Positions 21,811 through 31,638 of a stretch of DNA of 34,654 nucleotides are shown here, piece by piece. A program made the translations under genes and the position numbers. Position 1 is the stretch's first letter. Every line of letters begins with the position of its first letter. The notes under the pieces were generated by a model. The model saw nothing but the letters and a program-made list of their open reading frames with translations, was not told where the DNA came from and made no database searches. The DNA lies in the NCBI GenBank assembly GCA_003427395.1, contig BFEA01000469.1, positions 616,757 through 651,410 on the forward strand, read 5' to 3'. This DNA is from Chara braunii (taxonomy: Eukaryota > Streptophyta > Charophyceae > Charales > Characeae).

Positions 21811-21890
21811 TTTGGGGGCCGGCCACAACGGCAGCCCCCGTTGATAAATTTAATCGGTGGCCGCCGTTTCGTTTCAGCCTCTGAACGAGC
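21811..21890 (-). repeat. Dispersed repeat, copy 2
   Basis: This is the inverted counterpart of 14480-14530, sharing GAAACGAAA.CG.GGCC and CCGATT.AATTTATCAACG when read on the minus strand. Beside it stands the GC-rich GGGGGCCGGCC..GGCAGCCCCC. Confidence 0.6.
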
Positions 21891-22480
21891 GGGGACCCTC
21901 CCCACGGCAGATGTGCAGGAAATGTAGCGGTGGTTCAAAAAATGAGCAGAACAGAATTCTTGCCATTTCTGGTGACGGCACCTAGGCTCCTGCTCATGGC
22001 AGTGATTCGGGCTAAACGGGATAGGATAGGTGGCAAAGCTGCAGGATGGAAGTCTTGTAAACAAACACAGCAGGTTTTCATACCGTGCGTCTAATGCTCA
22101 TGTGGTATACGTGCGTAGCCTTGTGCGGGCTTGTTTTGGCTGGGTTTTGTTGGGTTACATATGGAGAGAAGATGTGTGTGTTGGGTGACAGTGCTTTGGG
22201 ATAGCCTCTGTTTGTTACTCTTATTGTATGTGTGGGGTGTGCCCGCTGTGCACAATCAAAGTTTCCCTCGATCCTGCCCCCACGGGGGGAATCCTCAGGA
22301 GGGGAAAAGGGGCTTTCTTCTTTCTCTATTTGAACTGTTTTGTGATGGGCACTTCTGTTGCTTTGTTTGTACAATTCTTATGTCTAAACAGCTCACAAGT
22401 ACAACTTGTTCCACCTGCCTCTTTTTGGTTCTTATGTGTGCCTGTCGGCATTTCTTTGGTGATCTTCTGAGTCCTTCCAG

Positions 22481-22575
22481 CGCTGCGCAATGACTCTAAA
22501 GCATCACTGAAAGTCCGGAGCCATCCTCTACCGCTGACCAAGAATGAAGCTCTGCAAATACAGACTTTTCTTACG
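22481..22575 (+). CDS. ABCA-type transporter exon with HPLPLT motif
   Basis: The exon lies between CCTTCCAG and a GTGGGT donor. Two bases complete an Ala codon with the previous exon, 31 codons follow, and it ends in phase 0. The peptide has LRNDSKASLKVRSHPLPLT and then KNEALQIQTFLT. ABCA proteins have here A.LR followed by a short beta segment and HPLP.T, just before the next membrane helix. An NDS sequon again fits the extracellular side. The next exon (33304) starts in phase 0 with the expected hydrophobic helix, so the join is complete. The exon lies 10.7 kb from the next one. Confidence 0.8.
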
Positions 22576-23006
22576 GTGGGTAATCATTGCTGCATTGTTT
22601 GAGAAATGTAGCAAACTCTGACGACAGACTGAGAAAGCGTTCTTGTTTTTTCCGCGAACAGGTCCATGTCCACACATTTGCGATGTTTCTAGACTTGATG
22701 GGTTAATGTAGTGATCTTGTGTGTGTGTTCTGTGATGGGCCTTGCTGAAATTCGTACTGCCAAAAGTGGTGAGCTTCGAGGGCCTCGATACGGCAAAAAG
22801 AAAGGTGAAGTTATCAACATACAAACTCGTCACTTGGGAGCAACGAACACAAACTGCATATTTTCTAGGTGGTCATATGAATCTTTTAGCAACCTCAGTG
22901 TGTGACTGCAGTTGTACGGACTCATAACTTGGAAGTAAAAGGATAAACTGGAAAGTTTTTAGGGGCTTTGTAAGTTTGTAGTGATCTTTTACCGAACATA
23001 TTTGGA

Positions 23007-23492
23007 TTACTTGGAGGTACGATGCAAGTGTACTTCATCTTCATTTTCTGATGCCAGTCTGAAGGCCTGCATCACTCTCACAAGCGCACTGAATGATGAT
23101 TCTGAGGCTCGGATGAGGAAAGTGAGGTCAGCTGTGAACATTATTACGTTCAGGAAGCACAAGTGGTGGGGTGTTCCCACAGTGACCTCCGGTGGTCTTT
23201 GGATCGAAGGGTGTTTGAATAGTAACGAGGCTATCGCCATCGCAAAAAGCAAAATTGAAGTAGCTCGTGGGTCACCTTGCTGTACTGATCGAGAGATCGG
23301 GTAACATTCTGATAGCAACCCGTTGTCCTGAACACAGCCTCTCGCATCATTGTAGAGAATTCACACCCATTTCCTAAAGTTTGGACCTACCCCCATTTTT
23401 CCCATGCTCGCATTGAGAAAGGCCCAAGTGACTTGGTCATAGGCCTTCTCAAAGTCAAAGAAAAGGATTACTGTATTAAATTATATTAATCC
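23007..23492 (-). pseudogene. Non-LTR (LINE) reverse transcriptase, core part, dead
   Basis: Read on the minus strand, the translation gives FFDFEKAYDQVTWAFLNA, KMGVGPNF, a stop, ILYNDARG, then ISRSVQQGDPRATSILLFAM and VIMFTADLTFLIRA. This is the order of LINE reverse transcriptase blocks (DFEKAYD.V.W.FL, R.VRQGDP.S..LF, FADDL.F). The catalytic FADD is broken (FTAD), an in-frame stop is present, and GDP is followed by RATS rather than LSP. It is a decayed fragment that once copied its RNA at the insertion site. Its 5' continuation lies beyond the hAT-like insertion, at 24996. Confidence 0.85.
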
Positions 23493-23500
23493 TTTTTTCT

Positions 23501-24041
23501 CTAAGTTCTTTTTCCGGATATCCGGATGGCCCTGGACCATCCGTATTATCCGGCCGGAAAAAGCCACCCGGAAGAACCCGGCAAATACCCTTTCTACGGG
23601 GGTTCAGGGGCGCACAGGGGTTTTGATCGACCCCTGGAACCCCGTCCCGGGAACGGATCCGGTAAGGGCCCTACCGGACTCGAAATACTAATGGCCCGAT
23701 CTGGGCTGTCGATCGACTAACATCGATGGCCCAGATCGGGCGAATTTTTGAATTTGAATTTGCGGCCCGCCCCACCGTTCTTCCCCAGCGACAGCCCACT
23801 GCCCCGTCGCCGTGGTGCCTGCTGCCCGTCCCCGCCCGCCGCCCGTGTGTTCAGCCTGTCAGCGCTGACGGCCTGCTGCCCCGTTGCCCCACTGCCCCGC
23901 TGTTGTGCCGTTGGAGCCATCGCCGTGGCCGTTGGAGCCATCGCCGTGGCCGTTGGAGCCTTCCCCCGGGAGAGTCCTCCGGCTGCAGCGTCATCGGGGT
24001 GAGCTTTCGGTCGTCCTCCCCCTTCACCCGCCTCCACCACC

Positions 24042-24076
<35 letters not shown>

Positions 24077-24269
24077 CTCTTCCTCGCTCTCCTCCTCCTC
24101 CACTTCATCTTCTTCTTCATCCTCCTCGTCGTCGTCCTCTTTCTCTTCCTCCTCCTCATCTTCTACTTCTTTTTCTTCCTCTTCCTAATCGTCCTCTTCT
24201 TCCTCCTCCTTTTCCTCCTCCTCCTCCTCCTCCTCCTCCTCCACCACCTCCTCATCTTCTTCTTCCTCC

Positions 24270-24304
<35 letters not shown>

Positions 24305-24987
24305 CTCCTCCTCCTTGTCTTGTAGTTCTTCTTCTTCTTCTTCCTCCGACGTATCTACCCTGCACAGTTGCTATGTGCTCTTCTACCTTGCACACATTGT
24401 ATATAACAGGAGGGAGAGGAAGGATGATGAGGAGGAGGAGGCGGAGGAGGAAGCGGAGGAGGAAGGATGACAAGTAGGAGGAGGAGGAGGAGGAGGAAGC
24501 GGAGGAGGAGGAAGGATGACGAGGAGGTGGAGGAGGAGGACGACGAGAAGGAAGGATGACGACGACAAGGAGGAAGAAGAAGATGTAGAAGATGACGAGG
24601 GGGAGGAGGAGGAGAAGGAGGAGGATGACGAGGGGAAGGAAGAAGACGAAGTAGAAGACGAGGAGGAGGAGGAAGAGGAAGAGGAGGAGGGGGAGGAGGA
24701 TGAAGAAGAAGATGCGGAATAGGAGGAAGAGGAGGAAGAGGAGGAGGAGAAGGAGGACGACAAAAAAGAGGAGGATGAAGAAGAAGATGCGGAATAGGAG
24801 GAAGTGGAGGAGGAAGAGGAGGAGGAGGACGACCAAGAAGAGGAGGAGAAGGATGAGGAGGAACTGTTTTTTCGGACATTTTCCGGTTTATCCTGAATCC
24901 CGGATCATTTTTTATTTTTTTGGTTGCCGGATAAAGTGGCCGGATATTCCGGGCACTTAATCCGGCCAGAAATGATAAACAACTTAG
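23501..24987. mobile_element. hAT-like non-autonomous element (1487 bp) inserted in a LINE
   Basis: The left end CTAAGTTCTTTTTCCGGA and the right end, read backwards, CTAAGTTGTTTATCATTTC match at the terminus. TTTTTTCT is duplicated on both sides (23493-23500 and 24988-24995). Subterminal zones are rich in CCGGAT and ATCCGG on both sides. The interior has a GC-rich part with 18-bp GCCGTTGGAGCCATC-type repeats (23910-23965) and then an 0.8-kb CTC/GAG block. No transposase is present. The T-rich target duplication alone is weak, but its position cleanly restores the interrupted reverse transcriptase, which supports it. Confidence 0.75.
24020..24866. repeat. CTC-rich block followed by GAG-rich block (long potential hairpin)
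   Basis: From about 24020 to 24345 the plus strand is nearly all C and T in CTC/TTC units. From about 24411 to 24866 it is nearly all G and A in GAG/GAA units. The two halves are broadly complementary in inverted orientation, separated by about 65 mixed bases. Open frames coding polyE, polyS or polyP here are composition artefacts. Confidence 0.9.
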
Positions 24988-24995
24988 TTTTTTCT

Positions 24996-25150
24996 TTTTT
25001 TAGCTGCTTCATTAACGGTTAGCACGTTGTGGAGCGCATCGGTCCTGCAGGGGGACCCTCCCGGCCGTGTCACGCAGGATTCGTGCAAGACTTTTTTTGC
25101 GGTGGAGCTTTTACCGCTCCGGCCAAGTGCACCAGCCATACCTCTCGCGA
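24996..25150 (-). pseudogene. 5' part of the split LINE reverse transcriptase
   Basis: The minus-strand translation contains MAGALGRSGKS, KKVLHES, then CRTDALHNVLTVNEAAKKEK. This resembles LINE block 'aLa.RL...l..ih..Q.GF..GR...DALHN.....E'. It ends exactly at the insertion point of the hAT-like element, and the next LINE block (DFEKAYD) follows on the other side. Further 5' sequence is not recognisable. Confidence 0.6.
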
Positions 25151-26690
25151 ACCCCTACGATAGGATATGGTCATGCGAGGTACAACTTTCCTTCGCCCAA
25201 GGGGCAGTGACCACCCTTGAACGGGCATATCCTCGCCGAGCTACGGAACCACGTGCGAAAACTACTCAGTTGCAATTCCAGAGGTGACCCAACCGAGGGC
25301 GTTTCTCGTATGCTGTAGCATAGGGGGTATGCGCGGTCGCACACCTCTATCGGACCCTTACGCGAGCTGACGCATCGGGGGGCTGATGTCCCAAGCGTGA
25401 CTCGACGCTGGTCGACTACGACGTATCCTTCTGACCACGCGCTACACCACATCAAAACAAAAATCAAGTTACACACACAAAACAGTCCTAGTCCCTTTTT
25501 GTATCCAACCCATAACTTTTCTAACTCAAGAATCGGTTAGGCATCGTGCACGAGACTCAAAATAAATACAGTGCGGGTGCAGGCTTCCTCATATCCACTA
25601 ACCATGCATGAATACGCAAGCAGTCGCAGTGATGTCGTAGTATGTAGGACTGACAATCATGAAGCCTTCAATGGTCTTGAGGGTTGCTTTCGACACTCAA
25701 GTGTCAGTCGATACACGCTTCGAGGGGTTAATCCTTCGGCGTTGGACAACCACCAAGCGGTTGCGAGTCCTACCCTCTTCTGCACCCTGCGTAGATGAGT
25801 GGTAGGCAGGTCTAAACCCTTTGTAGCAGCTGGGCGCCCCTAAAACTGGAAGTGGGGTTCCATAATCCTAGGCCTGGAAACAAGTCAAGGGGTTCGACTT
25901 TGACAGTTGCTACGGTCTTTAACGTCCAAATATAAAATGTTAAAAAGGAAACCCTCTTTTCTCTCAATACGAATCACGGTCTGAGAGGTCGCGATAACAT
26001 AATCACATATAAGCAAAAAGAGTGTAGAAGAATACACGGCGAACACTCTCATAATTACTATGCGACTCCCTTCAAAAATATACTTAGGATCACAGGCAAG
26101 TTTAGATTTGGACTTCCAATCTCAAAACATACCTGCAATCACATCAAGGATTCAACATCGAAAGACCACGCACTACACAGGGTTAACTTCAACCACTTCT
26201 TTGTGCTCATACCCCTCGCCTTAACCATATAAGCCTCAACCTTCGTCCAACCTTCCATAATAAAGTACTCAGTACCTTTTTTAAATGTCCATTCAATAAA
26301 AGTCGAGGTAAAAACTCGAAAGAAACAATTTGAACCACATGTGCTAAGGCCTTTAGGTTAAATGGCGAGAAGCGTTATAGTTGAGTGGTAAACCGACGAA
26401 CTGGCAACCGACCTATTATCAAAAGATAACAGGAGATGATCCTCGCAGGATCAGACTAAAACTAGTCAGATCTTGAATTAAAATGGTCAAAAAAGGATCT
26501 GTAACAGAGCACAGACCAATCCGCAGGGTTGAACTACTAGTGTACGGAGAATAAACCCTCATATTACACTTTATTTAAAACGTTCGAATAACTAAATCTA
26601 AATTTACCTCTAAGTTAGTACCAAAAGAAATGAAGATTTCGACATAGGGTGTATTGCCAAAATCCTTCTTTTCAAAATATAATCTAACTC
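25151..26690. other. No recognisable gene
   Basis: Base composition shifts from mixed to AT-rich at about 25500. There are no long open frames after 25800, and I see no motif, tRNA or strong repeat apart from scattered similarity to the following tandem repeats. Confidence 0.6.
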
Positions 26691-26694
26691 CTTG

Positions 26695-27262
26695 AAACTA
26701 TATAAAAAAAAATTGACAGCTTTCCCTCTAGAGAAAGTGTCTTTCCATAATTTATACTTATATCAAGTCATATGAATATGAAGTTTGAAACAATCCTTAC
26801 TCTAGAAGGTCAAATTTTGTCTAACTCCCTGAATTAGCGAAAATTTGGGTAGGAAGTAGACTGCTCAAATTTGTACGAAGTCAGATACGAACCCAAAGTA
26901 AAATTTGAGTTCTTGCTAAGATAAAATTTAACTAACCACTTAGATTTGCAGAAATTTCGGCAGCACTCCCTCTAGAGAAGTGTCATTCCAAAATTTGTAC
27001 AAAGCTAAATACAAAATCTGAAAATGATTCTGACTTTAACAAAGTCAAATTTTGTGTAACTTCTTGAATTAGTAAAAAATTGGGCAGCACTCCCCCTAGA
27101 AAAAAAGGTTTTCTAGATTTATAGTAAGCCATATATGAACTCAGACAAAAGTTGAACTTTGAAAAACCAGAATTTGACTAACTCCTTGGTTTTGTAAAAA
27201 TTTGGGCAGCACTTCCCTTGGCGAAAGTAGGTTTCCAAAATTTATACAAAGCCAATTATGAT
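26695..27262. repeat. About 120-bp degenerate tandem repeat, five copies
   Basis: Units are recognisable by TTGGGCAGCACTCCCTCTAG, then a GTxTTTCCAAAATTTATAC part, AAAGCCA, and TCAAATTTTGTCTAACTCCT. Unit starts are at about 26713, 26840, 26956, 27075 and 27203. Copies are strongly diverged. There is no coding capacity. Confidence 0.75.
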
Positions 27263-27266
27263 AAAT

Positions 27267-27577
27267 AAACTTAATCTTGAAAATTATGACATTGAACTAA
27301 GTAAAATAAATTTAACTCAGAAAATGCAGGAATTGAACTAACTCCTGCTTACAGCTCCAGCAGGTGGCGAGCATCTACATAAAGCAACGACCTATTAAGG
27401 CTGATACTCAGACTAAGCAGAGGTGTCAAACTTAATCTTGAAAATGTTGACATTGAACTAAGTAAAATAAATTTAACTTAGAAAATGCAGGAATTGAACT
27501 AACTCCTACAGCTCCGGCAGGTGGCGAGCATCTAAAGTAACTACCTATCAAGGCTGATAGTCAGATGTAGCAGAGCT
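27267..27577. repeat. 161-bp tandem duplication
   Basis: AAACTTAATCTTGAAAATG/T, GACATTGAACTAAGTAAAAT and CAGGTGGCGAGCATCTA occur in two copies starting at 27267 and 27428. They are almost identical, with a few small gaps, so this duplication is much younger than the upstream repeat. Confidence 0.9.
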
Positions 27578-27655
27578 CTCACTCAATCATAAACAAGTCC
27601 ATACCACAATGGGTAAGTACTCTTACCAAAATTCCAAGTTGTTTCCTCATAAAAT

Positions 27656-28062
27656 AGTTTATTGATCCGTTAGATGATTATCCTTTATACCCACCTTACA
27701 TATGGCATGACATTCAACTTAGAAAGATTGCCTAGCATGCCTTATATTAAACATGAATAGGTTGCGTAACTACTCTCTTCTTTGGGCGTGTGACAAGACT
27801 TTAACTTAGAAACAATGTCTAGTCGCCTGAACTGTGTAAATATCCAAAGTTTAGATAGTTTATTGATCCTTTAGATGAATATCCTTTATACCCACCTTAC
27901 ATATGACATGACATTCACAACTTAGAAACATTGCCTAGCATGCCTTAGATTACACATAAATAGGTTGCGTAAGTACTTCGCTCTTCTTTGGGCGTGTGAC
28001 TAGACCATTCGACTTAGAAATAATGCGTAGTCGCCCTGAACTGTTTAAATATCCAAAGTTTC
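27656..28062. repeat. 201-bp tandem duplication containing two hairpins per unit
   Basis: Two copies start at 27656 and 27857 with AGTTTATTGATCC and end with AAATATCCAAAGTTT. Each includes two units of the hairpin family. The copies differ by scattered substitutions and short gaps. Confidence 0.9.
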
Positions 28063-28657
28063 GTAAGTTTCTGACTTGTCTTCAAAATATGGGCAAGAGA
28101 TTGAGCCATTCAAATTGAAACAATGCTCAGCTTGCCCAATTTACTTGCAATTATACTCTTCACGTTCCTTCTCTTCTTAATGATATGGCTTAAGCTGAAC
28201 CATTCGGCTTGGAAACAATGTCCAGGTGGTTGTTCAGATGCAAATATAGATAAAGCACTTCCAGTTATACTCGTTTGTGCTTAGTGAGTGGTTTCAGGCT
28301 AAACCATTCGACCTGGAAACAATGCTTAGCCCTTTGCCAAAATTCTCCCTCAGATTGAAACAAGAGACTGAACCATTCGGCTTGGAACAATGTCTAGTCT
28401 ATCTTAAGTCACACAAAAGCATGAAGTCGGGCCATTCAGCTTGGAAACAATACCCAACCTCAGTCAGAAACCCCAAAAGAAACAGATAGACCAAGCCATT
28501 CAGCTTAGAAACAATGCTTGGTCTCGAAGATCAACCAGGCAAACCTTCTAAAACTAAACACAACAACCAGGCCATTCAACTTAGAAATAATGCCTGGTCC
28601 TTAAAAAAACAACAATAAACATAGCACTGGGACGTTCAACTTAGAAACAATGGCGAG
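27704..28657 (+). repeat. Array of about twelve hairpin units with a conserved loop
   Basis: The conserved segment CATTCRRCTTRGAAACAAT occurs near 27710, 27800, 27912, 28006, 28107, 28201, 28305, 28374, 28432, 28497, 28573 and 28634. Most copies are flanked by inverted arms that differ between copies but still pair: GGCTAAAC/GCTTAGCC (28297), GACTGAAC/GTCTAGTC (28366), GACCAAGC/GCTTGGTC (28489, 8 of 8 pairs), ACCAGGC/GCCTGGT (28566, 7 of 7), TGAGC/GCTCA plus an outer GGGCAAG/CTTGCCC (28091-28137). Copies at 27792 and 27998 also have outer GGGC/GCC pairs. The last copy (28624) has poor arms. The family is not recognised. Confidence 0.8.
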
Positions 28658-28954
28658 CCTTTGAGACCCGGTCAAACACATGCAAAATTGCCTTCCTCCC
28701 ACCTTCCCCTTGTTCATCCCTTAGTTTGATTCAGTCAAAATAGAAAGAATCTTAAATTTATGCATGCGTTACTTCCAATTAATCTGATTAAGTTATGAGA
28801 AAGAAAAAAATCAATAAAGGAACACATGCATATCTCTTAGACAAAAGTAGAGAGATGTCGTAATAGGGGTATAGTGGGTTCACACAGGCAAAATAAGGTA
28901 TACCTGATAGTTCTCTGCCTCCAGAACCGCGCCTAGGTTCCGACAAAGCTCCTG

Positions 28955-29022
28955 CAATCGGTGGGGTGAACCTCCCACAGAGGCCTTCGCACAGATTATG
29001 GGTTTCAATCCCGCCTGCCACC
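28955..29022 (+). repeat. Possible tRNA-like 3' end (B-box) or reverse primer binding site
   Basis: GGGTTTCAATCCCGCCTGCC followed by ACC resembles the T-loop and 3' acceptor end of a tRNA; read on the other strand it could be a primer binding site (GGTGGCAGGCGGGATTG). No convincing D-arm or anticodon arm and no flanking LTR were found. Confidence 0.25.
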
Positions 29023-29061
29023 TTCCTGTCTGAACCAATAGACTAGACTGAGAGTGAGAAC

Positions 29062-29513
29062 GACAGAGAGAAAAGTTCTTAGTTTCTTAGATATAAGCTA
29101 GGTTACCAATGGTTCGGGGGCCGGTCGTCTTCCCCGGACGTCTCCCCCATACGTCCGGTACCCCCGTCGTCCGGGAAAAAAAGTTCTGTTTTTTCGTAAA
29201 AACAATATATATATATTTTTTTGGTTTTCGATTTTTAACTCATGATTGACTGCGAATTTGAACATGACTCCAAGGCAAAAGTTGCTCGTATTGTTATGTC
29301 ACATAACATATATTTTTTTTCAGATTTTTCGGAGAACTCTTTTTTTTTTTTTTTTTTTTGCGCTAGGTTGGACACCCCCTGTCCGCTCGGACATCCGACC
29401 AGACGTCCGGTCGGACATCCCGGACGGTCAGGGGGGTCCCGAACGTCCGATCCAACAACCTAGGATATAAGAGCGGACAGAGAGAAAAGTTCTTAGTTTC
29501 TCAGATATAAGAG
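29062..29513. repeat. 40-bp tandem repeat split by a hAT-like insertion
   Basis: GACAGAGAGAAAAGTTCTTA followed by GTTTCTYAGATATAAG occurs at 29062-29097 and again at 29475-29510. Removing the insertion and one copy of its target duplication restores two adjacent units with the AGCG linker, so the tandem repeat is older than the insertion. Confidence 0.85.
29098..29463. mobile_element. hAT-like non-autonomous element (366 bp) with 8-bp target duplication
   Basis: The left terminus CTAGGTTACCAATGG and the right terminus, read backwards, CTAGGTTGTTGGATC share CTAGGTT. GATATAAG stands on both sides (29090-29097 and 29464-29471). Subterminal zones are rich in CGTCCGG/CCGGACG. The middle is AT-rich with (TA)n and a 20-base T-run, the same plan as the element at 17208. 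There is no coding capacity. Confidence 0.85.
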
Positions 29514-31352
29514 CGGTGTACTCAGACTTGTGTGAGAGGCCCTTGAAACCTTAACGCACCTGAGGGCTCCGCAATGGTGGCCAAAAAACGCAGTAGGATG
29601 GGCGAACCGTTGTCCAAACCGCGGATCACCTGTGCTCTGACGACCCTCCAAGTTGCAGTGGTGACCTCCTGACGATCCCCCAAATCGCAGCGGTGACCTA
29701 CTTTACAACCTACTAGCAATGACCCCAAAACGTAGGCTGTGGCCCAAAGACGCAACTAGTGACAACTCGGAAGCGAGTCAGCAGTACGGCTACAAAGGTG
29801 GCTGCAAACAGCAATACGAACGGCAACATCAATCAAAGTAATCGCAGACGTCGACAGAACGGGCCATTGCTAAAATCAGGTACATGCTCTCACTCCCATT
29901 AGCAGCCAGAATGGCACTTGCATAGACATGCAGTTGCTGAAGCCCACGGGCTGGGCCATGAAAACACAGGCTGAACTACGAGGACATATGCTGAGCTGCA
30001 TACATTCACCTATACGTGCGGAATCTGAAAACAGAGCTTCGTTAGAACATGGTCAGGTGCAAAGCATCATGGCGCAGGGCTGTGCACACAGCTCCAGCCA
30101 ACCAGATGATCTCTCTCTCGCGCGGCTGCACCTATTGCCGTGCCCACTGCACCTCATTTGGCCGGCTGCGCCGGGTCCAAAACGTGGCGAACCTTTCATT
30201 GGAGCTTGGCCATGTAAGTGTTCTTCTCTCCCTCGCGTGCACGTACACACGCACACTATCTGCTGCACATGTGAACTGGCAATGGATCTCTTGCTAGAAC
30301 ATGAGCAGATATACTGCCGTGCAGCTTCTGTTCTCCTTCAATGTGCCTGGCTGGACTCGCCGTCAAGTTCCACGGAAGCGGTCCCCTGTCGGCACCACAC
30401 ACGTTACTGCGAAGATGAGAATCGTAATAACGAACGTGATGAACGCGATATGCCCCACGGTGATTATGGCAACATGATCACAATAGTAAAAAACTTCTAT
30501 GGCAGGAGACTGCGGGAGCGAGGACTACGATGTAGCATATACCCGATAGGAATGGCAATCATGACTACAACGACGAAGGTCACGATCTGTTCACTCTCCA
30601 AACGTGTAATCATGCGTACTAACCTTGTGCGGAAACACGACAGGATGTGCCAACATATTTTGCTGTCGCTGTCGCCTTGTTCGTGGAGTATCGCCCTGTG
30701 TCGAGGTCCACGCAGCTCCCTCCTTGTGCTCCCACTTCTCTCGCGCCCCGCCTTTCTCTTACACTGCCCCCAATGAATCTGTTTAGAGCCACGACCAGGT
30801 GAGTTCCATCGACAAAGCAATACAAACGGCCTGAACAACGCAACGATGGTCATGAGGTGCAGCGCGCAGAGATCGCCAAGATCTTCGACTGTGATACTGA
30901 GCTGTGCCAGGAATGCAACAACGGCCAGCGCTTCTACGACGGAAAACTCGAGGACGAAGTTGGGATTTCAACTACATCGTGCCACACTCTTTCATTGCGG
31001 ACACGGTAGCAGCGGCATCGCCCCGCTTCTCATCCGCCGAGCGAAAGAAGAATAATTCTCCTGCTAGAACTCGGGCAGGTACGTTGCAGAACATGATCAC
31101 GACGAAGTGCGATAACAATCAGCGTTGCCCCACTCCCTCACTCACCGAGTGTGCAAAAAAAACGGGAACGAACCTACCACTAAAACATGGGTAGGTACAT
31201 TCGTGTTGCTATCTCCAGCTGCCAAACACGAGCGCCCCAACTTCTTTGTCCCTCGTTTCTTCCACTAACTCTTCATCATCAACCTACCTACCCCTTCATC
31301 TTTCTCAGCATGCAACTTTGCAGCAGTTGTCCGCTCGAAGTGCTTCACAAGG

Positions 31353-31409
31353 AAAAACGAAACTATGCCGGACTCTCAATTTATGTGTGTTATCCTTTGC
31401 GCAGGGACC

Positions 31410-31441
<32 letters not shown>

Positions 31442-31459
31442 ATGGATGTCCTGAAGGAC
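31353..31459 (-). ncRNA. U6 snRNA copy, nearly full length
   Basis: Minus strand: the 5' hairpin GTCCTTCAGGAC and ATCC, then AAAATTGGAACGATACAGAG, AAGATTAGCATGGTCCCTGC, GCAAAGGATAACAC and a tail ending in a T-run (TTTTT), 107 nt in all, close to the 102-103 nt of plant U6. The invariant ACAGAGA box is intact and the AGC of the catalytic triad is kept. Differences from the consensus are few (GGTCCC for GGCCCC, AAAGGATAA for AAGGATGA). I do not see a plant snRNA promoter (USE or TATA at the usual spacing) upstream, so it may be a young retro-copy rather than an active gene. U6 acts in the spliceosome core. Confidence 0.7.
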
Positions 31460-31638
31460 AAAACAACAGTTCCACAGCGGGACGATGCAAAATCAGATCC
31501 GAGGCCGGATTTGTATTTCAGTAGTCTATAGGTGTATCAACCAAGATGAGGCCGCTGGCCCTGCTGGAACTATAAAAATGACTCCGCTGTGACCCAGGGA
31601 GTCCTGAATTTGTGGAGTTTCTTACTCATCTGTTCCCT

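Larger units (their letters stand above)
16308..22480 (+). other. ABCA intron 4 (about 6.2 kb)
   Basis: This intron runs from GTAAGT to CCTTCCAG. It contains a clear hAT-like insertion, (GA)n, a tRNA-derived SINE-like piece, an AT-rich simple tract and the second copy of a dispersed repeat. Stretches 18330-19460, 19700-20380 and 20460-21800 show no gene I can defend. No further ABCA exon is needed, because the flanking exons join in frame. Confidence 0.6.

Noticed and set aside
24252-24879. Poly-E, poly-S and poly-P open frames of up to 199 residues
   Set aside because: These are composition artefacts of the CTC/GAG block.
27704-28657. CRISPR-like array
   Set aside because: Repeats of about 19 nt have irregular spacing and flanks that pair with each other, in a eukaryotic intron. 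This is not a CRISPR array.
29928-30776. 282-residue plus-strand open frame
   Set aside because: No domain is seen, the composition is like the surrounding intron, and there is no supporting splice structure or homology that I recognise.
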